The notes beneath the pieces are model-generated. The model was not told where the DNA came from, searched no databases, and saw nothing but the letters and a program-made list of their open reading frames with translations. 64,000 bases of DNA, from NCBI RefSeq assembly GCF_041447285.1, contig NZ_JBGMEB010000021.1:1-64000 (forward strand), read 5' to 3'. The stretch's first letter is position 1. Each line of letters opens with the position of its first letter. Position numbers and translations under genes: made by a program. The DNA comes from Methanomethylovorans sp041447285 (lineage in GTDB: Archaea > Halobacteriota > Methanosarcinia > Methanosarcinales > Methanosarcinaceae). Of this stretch, positions 35,280-44,932 are shown piece after piece.

Positions 35280-36107
35280 ATGATTAATGCACTTAGTATT
35301 GATTTGGAATACTGGCATACTGCAGAACTTGTCCGCCGCTTTGCACCTGAAGATAGGGAAGACTATGTTCTTGATGCGGTGATCCCTTTATTAGATTTAT
35401 TGGACAAATACAATACTAAAGCAACATTTTTTGTACTTGGAAGTTTAGCTGAAAAATACCCCGATTTAGTAAAATATATATATGAGAAGGGGCACGAAAT
35501 TGGTTCTCACTCATATTCACACAAAACCTTATATGACTTAGATAAGGAGAAATTTGATTGGGAAATAAAAAGAACAAACAATATTTTGAAATCAATTACT
35601 GGCGAGTCACCAATTGGATTTAGAGCACCAACATTTTCTATAGATAACTCAACAAAATGGGCTTTTGATATACTTATCAAAAATGGATTTAAATATGATT
35701 CAAGTGTTTTTCCAATAAAGACAAATTTATATGGAGTACCGAATGCACCTGTAAGCCCATATAGACCTTCTAAAACGGATATCACTTTACATGATTCTTC
35801 TGGATTAATTCTAGAATATCCACTAAGTATACTAAAAATCGGTAAAAACATTCCCATAGCAGGAGGATTTTATCTCCGCATATTTCCAACACTATTCCTA
35901 AAGAATGCTATAAAGACAGTAAATAAAAATAGACCAGTAGTTTTGTATATACACCCATGGGAAACATGTGCCATGACACCAGTAGTACCAATGCCTCGAT
36001 ATTCGAAGCTAATCACTTACTATGGAATAAAATCCTCATTGAAAAAAGTAGAAAATCTACTAATCAGTTTTAAGTTTGCCCCTATTAGAGAGGTGCTGGA
36101 TTTATGA
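35280..36107 (+). CDS. NodB-type polysaccharide deacetylase
   Basis: 275 aa carbohydrate esterase family 4 protein. The metal-site motifs are visible: LSIDLEYWH (Asp-Asp/Glu motif 1), HEIGSHSYSH (the H-x3-H motif) and GFRAPTFSID, with a C-terminal YIHPWE. It would remove N-acetyl groups from a polysaccharide or a lipid-linked sugar. There is no signal peptide, so it acts in the cytosol, more likely on a precursor than on the finished polymer. It overlaps the following PHP gene by 4 bases (ATGA), marking an operon with genes 34088 to 36727. Confidence 0.9.
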   Translation: MINALSIDLEYWHTAELVRRFAPEDREDYVLDAVIPLLDLLDKYNTKATFFVLGSLAEKYPDLVKYIYEKGHEIGSHSYSHKTLYDLDKEKFDWEIKRTNNILKSITGESPIGFRAPTFSIDNSTKWAFDILIKNGFKYDSSVFPIKTNLYGVPNAPVSPYRPSKTDITLHDSSGLILEYPLSILKIGKNIPIAGGFYLRIFPTLFLKNAIKTVNKNRPVVLYIHPWETCAMTPVVPMPRYSKLITYYGIKSSLKKVENLLISFKFAPIREVLDL

Positions 36108-36727
36108 AATTGGATTTACACGTTCATTCAAAATATTCTAAAGACTCGTTAAATAAACCTGAGACTATTATTAAAATGGCAAAAAAAAGAGGCTTAAATG
36201 GGGTTGCAGTAACTGATCATGGAACAATAAAGGGAGGTATGGTTACAAAAAAGATGAATCACGATAAGGATTTTGAAGTAATTGTTGGTTCAGAAATTAA
36301 AACCGAATATGGAGACATAATAGGCTTATTCCTTCAAGAAGAAATAGTTTCCAGAATTTTTATAGAAGTAGCAGAAGAAATTAAAGATCAAGATGGTTTA
36401 GTGATATTAGCACATCCTTATCGAAAAGGTATTACTTTTCCTGAAAAATTGTTGGAAAGAATAGATTTAATTGAAGGCTTGAATGCAAGATCTAAGAAAG
36501 GGCTTAACGTGATGGCATTAGAGTTAGTTAAAAAACACAAAAAACCAATTACTGCAGGTAGTGATGCACACCTTCCTTTTGAAATTGGAAAATGTAGGAC
36601 TTTAATTGAACCAAATATAAAGAATAATTTAATTCGAGGAAACACCTCCGTAGAGGGTACAGAATCAAATTATTATTTTGTTCATGGATTAAGCTTCTCA
36701 ACAGAAATTGTCAAAAAAGTCTTTTAA
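36104..36727 (+). CDS. PHP-domain phosphoesterase
   Basis: 207 aa. PHP-superfamily metal-binding motifs: LDLHVHSKYSKDS (H-x-H) at the start, VAVTDHGT, LAHPYR near residue 105, and GSDAHLPFEIG near 147. Free-standing PHP proteins of this size hydrolyse phosphoesters; the capsule-type relatives include tyrosine phosphatases that control polysaccharide length. Here it follows ATP-grasp and deacetylase genes with a 4-base overlap, so it probably acts on the same pathway intermediate. No further assignment is possible. Confidence 0.87.
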   Translation: MKLDLHVHSKYSKDSLNKPETIIKMAKKRGLNGVAVTDHGTIKGGMVTKKMNHDKDFEVIVGSEIKTEYGDIIGLFLQEEIVSRIFIEVAEEIKDQDGLVILAHPYRKGITFPEKLLERIDLIEGLNARSKKGLNVMALELVKKHKKPITAGSDAHLPFEIGKCRTLIEPNIKNNLIRGNTSVEGTESNYYFVHGLSFSTEIVKKVF

Positions 36728-36745
36728 ACCAATGTGGATTTTACT

Positions 36746-37894
36746 ATGAAAATTCTCCAAATAGCAGCACTTTATGCGCCTCATGTTGGTGGCATTGAGA
36801 ATTATGTACATCAATTAAGCCGTGATCTAGTTAAAAAAGGACATGAAGTTACTGTGTATACTTCAAATATTCCAAAAAATAAAAAATATGAAGTTATAGA
36901 CGGAGTAGAAATTCATAGATTTGGCTGTGTATGGTCACCTCTTAATAACCAATTAACTCCTGGGATTTTGCAGCACTTACTCAAAGAAAATGATTTTGAC
37001 ATCATACATGCACATGGATATTTACAATTAACAACGAATTTTGCTGCATTTTCGACTTTTAAAAATAAAATACCATTGGTAATCACATTACATGGTACTG
37101 TTGGTGATGCTCAATATGACGATTGGAAGATAATTATAACTAAAATATATAATAAAACGCTTTGCAAATGGACTTTATCTGCTGCAGATACCGTGATTGC
37201 TTTAACTCCTTCTCAAAAGGAAAACTTGCATAAATTCGGCGCTAAAAAAATAGAAGTAATACCTAATGGAATAAGCTTGGCAGATATCAATGTAAATAGA
37301 AATACCAATCAATTCAGAGAAAAATACGGATTAAATAATAAAATTATAATTTTATATGTTGGGGGATTGATTGCAAGAAAAGGTATCAGCTACTTAATTG
37401 ATGCAATGCAAAATGTAAGTCACAATTCAGCACTAATAATTGTGGGTGGAGAATTAAAAGGCCACCAAGGCTATAAACAACAACTGTTAGATAAACTTTC
37501 TGAAAAAAATATCAGTAATGTTGTTTTCATGGGAAGAGTAAATGAAAGCACTTTGAGAGAAGCATACATGGAAGCAGATATGTTAGTCTTACCATCTCTC
37601 TCAGAAGGCCTACCTACTGTGTTATTAGAAGCTATGTCATATAAAAAACCGATAATTGCATCGAATATTCCTGGAAACTCAGATTTAATCACAAATAATT
37701 ATAATGGTATTTTAGTTGAACAAATGAATTCTAAAGAGATTGCAGATGCAATAAATCGTCTAATTAGCCATCCTGAAGAACGAGAAATATTAGGGATTAA
37801 TGCTTTCAATACAATTAATCAAAACTACACCTGGGAAACAATAGTAGATCGTATAGAGGATACATACATAGATTGCCTACGATGTAAATTATAA
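36746..37894 (+). CDS. GT4 glycosyltransferase
   Basis: 382 aa. GT-B fold of family 4: N-terminal acceptor domain with APHVGGIENYVHQLSRDL, C-terminal nucleotide-sugar domain with LYVGGLIARKGISYLIDA and LPSLSEGLPTVLLEAMSYKKPII (E-x7-E site). It transfers a sugar from a nucleotide donor to a lipid-linked glycan on the cytoplasmic side. The ATG at 36746 fits the family start (MKILQIA); an upstream GTG at 36734 would add four residues. Confidence 0.92.
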   Translation: MKILQIAALYAPHVGGIENYVHQLSRDLVKKGHEVTVYTSNIPKNKKYEVIDGVEIHRFGCVWSPLNNQLTPGILQHLLKENDFDIIHAHGYLQLTTNFAAFSTFKNKIPLVITLHGTVGDAQYDDWKIIITKIYNKTLCKWTLSAADTVIALTPSQKENLHKFGAKKIEVIPNGISLADINVNRNTNQFREKYGLNNKIIILYVGGLIARKGISYLIDAMQNVSHNSALIIVGGELKGHQGYKQQLLDKLSEKNISNVVFMGRVNESTLREAYMEADMLVLPSLSEGLPTVLLEAMSYKKPIIASNIPGNSDLITNNYNGILVEQMNSKEIADAINRLISHPEEREILGINAFNTINQNYTWETIVDRIEDTYIDCLRCKL

Positions 37895-38149
37895 TTTGAT
37901 AAATTGATTATTTAAGGATTTATAATAAATAGTTACAATGAGAAACGATTTGGTTATTTGAAGGTAGCATACCATGCATGCGATAGAAATATACAAACAA
38001 AAATTAAGACACAACTTCAGTTTTGAATGTAGCCCAGTTAGTTCTATGATTTTACTTTTGGATAATTAGTACTCTATACTGCTTTAAATTTAGATGCAAT
38101 AGCAAGTCGAAATAAAACAAACAAATTATATGTAGTGAGATGATAAAAA

Positions 38150-39091
38150 ATGGAAACAGATAACATATTAGTTACTGGTGGTGCAGGATTTATAGGCACA
38201 AACCTTGTGAATGAGCTCAAAAGCCGAGGTCATGAAGTACTGGCTGTTGATCTTTGTAATAATGAAAGAGAAAACTACATTCGTGCAGACGTACGAAATT
38301 ACAGACAACTTGAACGCATTCTTGAAAAAAATAAGTTTGATTATGTTTATCACTTAGCTGCGGAATATGGTCGCTGGAATGGGGAAGATTATTATGAGAA
38401 CCTCTGGCAAACAAATGTCGTTGGAACAAAACACATGCTTCGTTTGCAAGAAAAATTAAAGTTCAGAATGATTTTCTATTCCAGTGCTGAAGTATATGGT
38501 GACTATACCGGAATAATGACTGAAGATGTAATGGAAAACAATCCCATAAAACAGACTTATCAGATGAATGATTATGCCATTACTAAATGGGCAGGTGAAT
38601 TAATGTGCATGAATTCGGCAACCATGTTTGGTACCGAAACTGTTAGAGTAAGACCAGTGAACTGTTATGGCCCTTATGAACATTATACTCCCTACAGAGG
38701 CTTTATTCCGAAATTTATCTACCATGCATTGTTCAACAGACCTTACACAGTATATAATGGTCATAAACGCATAATCGATTTCGTCAGCGATTCCTGTAAT
38801 ACATGGGCAAATATAGTTGATAACTTCATCCCCGGAGAAGTATATAACGTTGCAGGAAAGCCAGAATGGGAAAAAGAAATTAAAGAATATTCGGACATAG
38901 TCCTCAAAGCCGTTGGAGTTGATGATTCAATTGTTACATATCAAAAAGCAGAGTCATTTACTACAAAAGTAAAAACAATTGATTGTTCTAAAGCGATTAG
39001 AGATTTGAAGCATAATCCTAAAGTCTCCCCAGAAGAAGGAATTAAAAGAACGGTAGAATGGATGAAGCAATACTACAGGATTGGTGAATAA
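38150..39091 (+). CDS. NAD-dependent sugar epimerase/dehydratase (1)
   Basis: 313 aa extended short-chain dehydrogenase. The Rossmann motif is ILVTGGAGFIGTNL, the catalytic Ser-Tyr-Lys appears as SSAEVYGD and YAITK, and VRPVNCYGP supports nucleotide-sugar binding. It works on an NDP-hexose (epimerase or 4,6-dehydratase type); the exact reaction is not decidable. The next gene, an independent member of the same family, begins two bases after its stop, so two successive NDP-sugar conversions are likely. Confidence 0.9.
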   Translation: METDNILVTGGAGFIGTNLVNELKSRGHEVLAVDLCNNERENYIRADVRNYRQLERILEKNKFDYVYHLAAEYGRWNGEDYYENLWQTNVVGTKHMLRLQEKLKFRMIFYSSAEVYGDYTGIMTEDVMENNPIKQTYQMNDYAITKWAGELMCMNSATMFGTETVRVRPVNCYGPYEHYTPYRGFIPKFIYHALFNRPYTVYNGHKRIIDFVSDSCNTWANIVDNFIPGEVYNVAGKPEWEKEIKEYSDIVLKAVGVDDSIVTYQKAESFTTKVKTIDCSKAIRDLKHNPKVSPEEGIKRTVEWMKQYYRIGE

Positions 39092-39092
39092 C

Positions 39093-40091
39093 ATGGACGA
39101 TTATTCATCTGACTATGAAGGTAAAACAATACTTGTCACTGGCGGAGCTGGTGCTATAGGCGGAAATCTTTGCATGAAGCTCGCACAGTTTAATGCAAAG
39201 AAGGTGATTATCCTTGATAATCTATCATCTGCTTATGAATGGAATATACCAAAGTCAAACAATGTTTCCTTTGTAAAAGGAGACATTCTCGATGATGAAA
39301 TGCTTAAAAGAGTATTTAAGGAAAAACCTGATTATGTGTTCCATCTAGCAGCCCATTTTGCAAATCAAAACTCTGTTGATAATCCTGAGAAAGATCTCAT
39401 GATCAATGGAATTGGAATCTTGAAAGTTCTACAATATGCACAATTAGTTGGTGTAAAAAGGTTTGTGTATTCCTCGTCAGGATGTGGTGTATATGGACTT
39501 GAATCAAAGATGCCTTTCGAAGAGCATGATGTATCTATTCATCTACACACCCCATATCAGGTAACTAAATTACTTGGGGAACTTTATGCTAATTATTTCC
39601 ACAACCTCTATGCACTTCCAATTGTAAATGCTCGCTTTTTTAATTCATATGGACCTGGCGAAGTACCAGGAAAATATCGAAACGTCATTCCCAACTTCTT
39701 CTATTGGGCCATGAAAGGACTACCCCTTCCCATCACAGGCGAGGGCACTGAAACGAGGGACTGGACTTATGTTGGAGACATTGTTAATGGCCTGCTTGCA
39801 ATGGGAATACGAGAAGAAGCAATAGGAGAAGCTTTCAATCTTGGATCTGCTACTGAACATCAAGTCATTGAAATGGCTAACATTGTTAACAAGCTCACCG
39901 GTAATGAAGCTGGTATCATGTATAAAGAGCGCAGAGATTGGGATGTTAAGACTCGGCTTCTCTCCTGTGTGCAAAAAGCAGAGAACCTCCTTGGTTACAA
40001 ACCACAAATGAAATTCGAAGATGGATTAAAGAATGTTTATGAATGGTTTGATACAAACTGGACATATATTGAAAATAATGCAGAATTTTAA
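39093..40091 (+). CDS. NAD-dependent sugar epimerase/dehydratase (2)
   Basis: 332 aa, from the ATG at 39093 with GGTGA a few bases upstream inside the previous gene; earlier in-frame starts would overlap that gene. Motifs: ILVTGGAGAIGGNL, SSSGCGVYG, YQVTK (catalytic Tyr and Lys), RFFNSYGPGE, and GEGTETRDWTYVGDIV. It resembles UDP-glucose 4-epimerase/UDP-glucuronate-type enzymes more than its neighbour does. It provides an activated sugar for the GT4 enzymes downstream. Confidence 0.9.
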   Translation: MDDYSSDYEGKTILVTGGAGAIGGNLCMKLAQFNAKKVIILDNLSSAYEWNIPKSNNVSFVKGDILDDEMLKRVFKEKPDYVFHLAAHFANQNSVDNPEKDLMINGIGILKVLQYAQLVGVKRFVYSSSGCGVYGLESKMPFEEHDVSIHLHTPYQVTKLLGELYANYFHNLYALPIVNARFFNSYGPGEVPGKYRNVIPNFFYWAMKGLPLPITGEGTETRDWTYVGDIVNGLLAMGIREEAIGEAFNLGSATEHQVIEMANIVNKLTGNEAGIMYKERRDWDVKTRLLSCVQKAENLLGYKPQMKFEDGLKNVYEWFDTNWTYIENNAEF

Positions 40092-40184
40092 TCTGGAAAT
40101 ATGTGGCAACTTTGAATAACAAGAGTTGCTACAGATATAAAATCACAAAATTCAGATACAATATAAAGATAGAGGCAGTGTACT

Positions 40185-41315
40185 GTGTCTAAAAAAGAAG
40201 TAGTCATAATTAGTGCGAATCTTTTAGATCGGGAAACGAGAGCAACTAAAATAATAAATACTCTTACAAAGAACGACTATTTAGTAACCTTTTTATGTTG
40301 GAACCGAGGGGAAAATAATTCGAGGTCTGAGCGTAAAGAGGCTGGAGTATTTCATAAAGAAATTCAACTAAAATTTCGAGCTCCGTGGGGAATTAAAATT
40401 CTCTTTTTTCTTCCAGTATGGTGGACATTCATATTTTTAAAATTAATGTTAATAAATTGGGACATTGTACATGTAATTCAAGTACTCTCGCTTCCCCCCG
40501 TTGTACTTGCTAGTAAATTGAAAAATAAACCAGTTTTGTATGATTTGCTAGATGTTTATGAGGATACTGTTCCCCTTCCTAAAAAGGTTAGGGATTTATG
40601 TATAAGGATTGACAAAATTATTATGCACTTAGTGGATGCAGTTATACTTGCAGATGAGGAGCAAATTGAAGAGATGGGAGGCGTCCCGAATCCAAGGGTT
40701 GTTCCTATATATGATTCCCCTTATACTACATATAAAATAACTCCTTCTTCCTCTGAAAACAAAGTTTTCACTATATTTTATGCTGGTCTTTTGTTCTCAG
40801 TAAAAAAGTTGAATCTTGACAAAATAATTGAAGCTGTGAAGGAAATAGATAACGTCGTCCTTGTTTTTGCTGGCTATGGCGATATGGCAGAGGAAATAAA
40901 GAATTTATCATTGAAGTTCCCCGAAAAAATAGTATATTTGGGTGAAATAACCCATGCTGAAGTATTGGAAAGAAGCATGAATGCAGATTTACTATTCGTA
41001 CTTAGGGATCCTCTTGTCCTAGTGAATAAGTACACTTGTGGCAGCAAAGTATTAGAAGCTATGATGTGTGGTACACCAATTTTAGTCAATAAAGATACAT
41101 CCACTGCAAAAAAAATTCATAAAGAGAATTGTGGAATAGTTGTAGATGCAAAAGATGTATCCGAAATAAGAAGTGCGATAATAAAAATGAGAGATGATCC
41201 AGAATTGTGCCGTGAATTGAGCCAGAATGCAAAAATAGCCTATGATAATCGATATAGTTGGACAATTATGGAGCAAAGATTGTTAAACTTATATAAAGAA
41301 GTCGGGCCAAAATAA
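40185..41315 (+). CDS. GT4-like glycosyltransferase
   Basis: 376 aa from a GTG. The N-terminal half has one strongly hydrophobic membrane-associated segment (GIKILFFLPVWWTFIFLKLM) and HVIQVLSLPP; the C-terminal half has FYAGLLFSVKKLNLDKII and KVLEAMMCGTPILV, the donor-binding E-x7-like motif of family 4. Membrane-associated glycan assembly on a lipid carrier is likely. From here to about 51.6 kb codon use shifts visibly to A/T third positions compared with genes at 13-29 kb. Confidence 0.85.
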   Translation: MSKKEVVIISANLLDRETRATKIINTLTKNDYLVTFLCWNRGENNSRSERKEAGVFHKEIQLKFRAPWGIKILFFLPVWWTFIFLKLMLINWDIVHVIQVLSLPPVVLASKLKNKPVLYDLLDVYEDTVPLPKKVRDLCIRIDKIIMHLVDAVILADEEQIEEMGGVPNPRVVPIYDSPYTTYKITPSSSENKVFTIFYAGLLFSVKKLNLDKIIEAVKEIDNVVLVFAGYGDMAEEIKNLSLKFPEKIVYLGEITHAEVLERSMNADLLFVLRDPLVLVNKYTCGSKVLEAMMCGTPILVNKDTSTAKKIHKENCGIVVDAKDVSEIRSAIIKMRDDPELCRELSQNAKIAYDNRYSWTIMEQRLLNLYKEVGPK

Positions 41316-41330
41316 TTTAGGAAGATATTG

Positions 41331-42476
41331 ATGAGTGAAAAAGTGAGCATTTGTTTTATTGCTTTAGGTGCTTATCCTTTGCTTACGGGAAAGGATGCTA
41401 AAAATATAATTGGACCAGATGTTCATCAAGTTACTCTAGCAAAAGAGTTGGTGAATCAGGGATTCGAAGTAAGTATAATTGTTTATGGAAATGAATTTTG
41501 TCAAATAGAATATATTAAAGGAATAAAAGTAATACAAATATGCAATAAGACTCATAAATTAAGATTCATCGATATGCTACTGAAAGCTTTTGCCGTATGT
41601 AATGCTATGATCAAATCAAAAGCACACATATTTTATAACGCTGGTGGTGGATCTGGTATAATATCAATATTTAGTAAAATAATAAGGACGAAATTTATAT
41701 ATGAAATTGCTTCTGATGCTCAAGTTAATAGGAAAATAATCATAAAAAAAAATAGAGAGTTTAGCAAATCTATTTTATCTCTAGAAAGAATAGGGAATTT
41801 AGTAGACATAAAATTGGCAGACAAAATTATTGTACAAACTCTTTACCAAAAGAATACTTTGGAATCAAATTTTAGGGTTGATAGTTATCTTATAAAAATG
41901 CCATTTCAAATACCTAGAGACAGAATTCCTTTTAAAGAAAAGCCTCCGATAGTACTATGGGTAGGCTCAATGGCTGAAGTAAAACAACCACAATTGTTTC
42001 TTGAATTAGCAATGAGATTCCCAGAACAAAGATTTCAAATGATTGGAGGAAACTCGGGGGATCAGAAACTATATACAGCTTTGGAAAAAAAATCTGAGGA
42101 AATATTGAACCTTGACTTTTTAGGTGTAGTTCCATTGAGTGAAATCGATAAATATTTTCGCAAAGCATCACTCTTGGTCAATACTTCTATGTTTGAAGGA
42201 TTTCCGAACGCGTTTATTCAAGCATGGATCAACTATACTCCAGTAGTAAGCCTTCACAGTAACCCAGATAAAATACTAGATAAATTCAATATTGGAGTTC
42301 ATTCGCAAAATTTCGACCAATTGCTAGAAGATATAAAAATGATGTTGAATAATGATAAGCTGAGAGAAAAAATGGGTATTAATGGAAGAAAGTATGTAGA
42401 AAATGAACACAACATACAGAATAATATATTGAAATATATCAAACTTATAAATGGATGTTATAAAGATGTGGAATAG
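41331..42476 (+). CDS. GT4 glycosyltransferase
   Basis: 381 aa from the ATG at 41331 (GGAAGAT upstream; an in-frame TTG one codon earlier is less likely). The acceptor half includes DVHQVTLAKELVNQGFEV; the donor half has VLWVGSMAEVKQPQLFLELA and TSMFEGFPNAFIQAWINYTPVV, with Glu of the E-x7-E site only partly conserved (EGFPNAFIQAW). Its end overlaps the start of the next membrane protein by about 25 bases, so both are translated from one message. Confidence 0.87.
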   Translation: MSEKVSICFIALGAYPLLTGKDAKNIIGPDVHQVTLAKELVNQGFEVSIIVYGNEFCQIEYIKGIKVIQICNKTHKLRFIDMLLKAFAVCNAMIKSKAHIFYNAGGGSGIISIFSKIIRTKFIYEIASDAQVNRKIIIKKNREFSKSILSLERIGNLVDIKLADKIIVQTLYQKNTLESNFRVDSYLIKMPFQIPRDRIPFKEKPPIVLWVGSMAEVKQPQLFLELAMRFPEQRFQMIGGNSGDQKLYTALEKKSEEILNLDFLGVVPLSEIDKYFRKASLLVNTSMFEGFPNAFIQAWINYTPVVSLHSNPDKILDKFNIGVHSQNFDQLLEDIKMMLNNDKLREKMGINGRKYVENEHNIQNNILKYIKLINGCYKDVE

Positions 42477-44664
42477 TGCAACTGATCCAAAGAAGATCCA
42501 CAGTAGGTATTTCTATTTAGCAATACTGGTTATTTTAAGCCTGACGTATATTGGAATAATTTTAGATGTAACTGTTATAAGGCCAGTATTTGGATTTATA
42601 TTTCTTACCATTTTGCCAGGATTACTTATCTTTCAAATACTAAATATAAAAATTGGCTTGATCGAAAGATGTATCCTGATTGTTGGATTAAGTATCTCAT
42701 TTGTGATGTTTTTTGGTTTGTTCGTCAATAATATAGCACTAACTCTTGGGTATAGTAGACCACTATCAACCATCTTTCTTTTGAATTCATTTAGCATTGC
42801 ATTAGTTATTTTGTTGATTATCGGATACAAAGTCAACAACGAAGCTATTTTATTACCTAACTTTAATTTAGGTGCAGCAGAAAAAGCATTTTTGATCATT
42901 CCAGTTGTGCTTCCAGCATTAAGCGTATTTGGAATGCACATTATGAACACAACAGACAACAACATCTTCTTGATGTTTCTGTTAATTCTAATTGTAGTTT
43001 ATGTTGCTTCTATAGCTTTATACAATAATAAATTCCCATCTCAATTGTACCCCCTTATTATATTTATGATTAGCACATCTCTTTTGTTAATGACCTCATT
43101 AAGGTCAAATCATATAATAGGAGTAGATACTCATCATGAATATTATTATTTCCGTATTACTTTACAGAATCTATATTATAGTATAAACAATTCTAGTACA
43201 CTTGACACATGCCTCAGTATCTCTCTGTTGCCTGCTATATATCATTCTTTGCTAGGACTCCCATCTGAATTTTTATTCAAAACTTTATTTCCCTTACTCT
43301 TTTCGATATCTCCTCTGATTATATATATTATCGCTAGGAAGTATGTTGGTAATTTTTATGCATTCTTATCATCATTCTATTTCATGTCACAGCTTCTGTT
43401 CTTGAATACAGGAAGTGTTGCTCGTTCTAATATGGCACTTCTTTTTTTTGCCTTAACAATCATGGTTACATTTCATAATGACATTAAGAAAATAAATAGA
43501 AAAATATTTAGTATTATATTTCTATTTTCCTGCGCAGTATCACATTATTCTACTACATATATATTTGTATCAATCTTGCTTGCCACTTGGTTTGCATTGT
43601 ATATCCTATCAAATTTCGCGAATATTACAATTATAAAAGAAAAATTGAGCTTATGTTCAGTTTTTGATCGTGATTGGCGAAAAACTAACCAAAATATATC
43701 TATAAACTTAATATTAATGTTTATAGTTTTCATTTTTTGTTGGTATAGTCAAGCAAATGGTGAAACATTCAAGACAGGCATAAACTTTGTATACACTACT
43801 CTAAATCAATTCAATCAGTTCTTTTTATTGGAATCTAGGGGAGTGGAAGTAAATGAAGCTACAGGTACTAATATTGAATCTATTTCTCAGTGGATTAAAT
43901 TTATTGTATACTGGCTTTCAATAATCTTAACCACTGTTGGAATATTAAGTACATCTATAAACTACAAAACACTGCTATATATTCCTGTTCTTGATAGTAA
44001 TAAATCGAATATTCTGAAATCAAAAATAGATATTGAGTATTTCGTAATTACATTGATATGCACGTTTATTTTAGTATCTTCTATAATTATTCCTTATATA
44101 TTAGTAGGATACGGTCTTCAAAGACTTTACTTTATGACAATTGTAATATTAGCCCCTTTTTTAGTAATTGGTGGTGTAAGGATATCTCGTTTCTTACCTG
44201 CAATTCCCTATCGAGAGATATTAGTAATTCTCGCAGTTATAATACCATTATTCTTATGCACTACAGGTATTGTGGATCAATTGTTTAATACTCAAGGACC
44301 GATTTTTTTGAGTTCAGAAGGAAATGATTATAATCAAAATTATGTTCATGATCAGGAAAGCTCTGCTTCCATATGGTTGCATGATCAAATTGAGCTGAAC
44401 AGTACTTATATTTATACTGATTTTATTGGTAGTAATAGATTATTAAGTCAATCTTTGATTAATAGCAATGTTATAGTTGACATATTTTCACTTCAAAGAG
44501 ATAAAACGAAAAGTACCAGCTATATATATTTAAGATATTGGAATGTGGTGAAAGGCAAATTACTAGATCATAAGGCCAAAACACATGACATTTCAGAATT
44601 TAACTCTACATTTGCAAAAAAATATAAAATATATAATAATGGTGGTTCTGAAATTTGGAGATAA
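42451..44664 (+). CDS. Large multi-pass membrane protein (DUF2206-like)
   Basis: 737 aa. Roughly 14 to 16 hydrophobic segments span residues 20 to 620, followed by a soluble C-terminal part of about 110 residues (with SSASIWLHDQIELNSTYIYTD). This topology and ending match the archaeal DUF2206 membrane proteins found in glycan loci, possibly GT-C-like transferases or polymerases. There is no clear DxD near the first loop, so the catalytic assignment is open. Start either ATG at 42451, overlapping the previous gene, or ATG at 42466. Confidence 0.8.
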   Translation: MDVIKMWNSATDPKKIHSRYFYLAILVILSLTYIGIILDVTVIRPVFGFIFLTILPGLLIFQILNIKIGLIERCILIVGLSISFVMFFGLFVNNIALTLGYSRPLSTIFLLNSFSIALVILLIIGYKVNNEAILLPNFNLGAAEKAFLIIPVVLPALSVFGMHIMNTTDNNIFLMFLLILIVVYVASIALYNNKFPSQLYPLIIFMISTSLLLMTSLRSNHIIGVDTHHEYYYFRITLQNLYYSINNSSTLDTCLSISLLPAIYHSLLGLPSEFLFKTLFPLLFSISPLIIYIIARKYVGNFYAFLSSFYFMSQLLFLNTGSVARSNMALLFFALTIMVTFHNDIKKINRKIFSIIFLFSCAVSHYSTTYIFVSILLATWFALYILSNFANITIIKEKLSLCSVFDRDWRKTNQNISINLILMFIVFIFCWYSQANGETFKTGINFVYTTLNQFNQFFLLESRGVEVNEATGTNIESISQWIKFIVYWLSIILTTVGILSTSINYKTLLYIPVLDSNKSNILKSKIDIEYFVITLICTFILVSSIIIPYILVGYGLQRLYFMTIVILAPFLVIGGVRISRFLPAIPYREILVILAVIIPLFLCTTGIVDQLFNTQGPIFLSSEGNDYNQNYVHDQESSASIWLHDQIELNSTYIYTDFIGSNRLLSQSLINSNVIVDIFSLQRDKTKSTSYIYLRYWNVVKGKLLDHKAKTHDISEFNSTFAKKYKIYNNGGSEIWR

Positions 44665-44842
44665 GAAGTATTTTTCACATTTATGTAGATTCAAAGACGG
44701 GTCACTTAAAACAAAAAGTTGCTAAATATGTTGAAAAATGATTAAACTAAAAGATGTTAATACGAAACTCTGATACGATATGGTAACTGGACACTAGTAG
44801 GATAAAGTGGAACCTATTCAAAATGCCTACTCGTTCTCAGGC

Positions 44843-44853
44843 ATATATAAAAT
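44843..44853 (+). promoter_or_regulatory. TATA box for the second part of the glycan cluster
   Basis: ATATATAAAAT, about 85 bases upstream of the GT4 gene at 44933, in the one sizeable gap (268 bases) of this part of the cluster. Confidence 0.4.
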
Positions 44854-44932
44854 AATAAACTCTACTAATATCAGATGATTAAAAGAAATATTGCAAGTAT
44901 AAATCAACAGAAATAGAAGAAGAGGTATTCAG

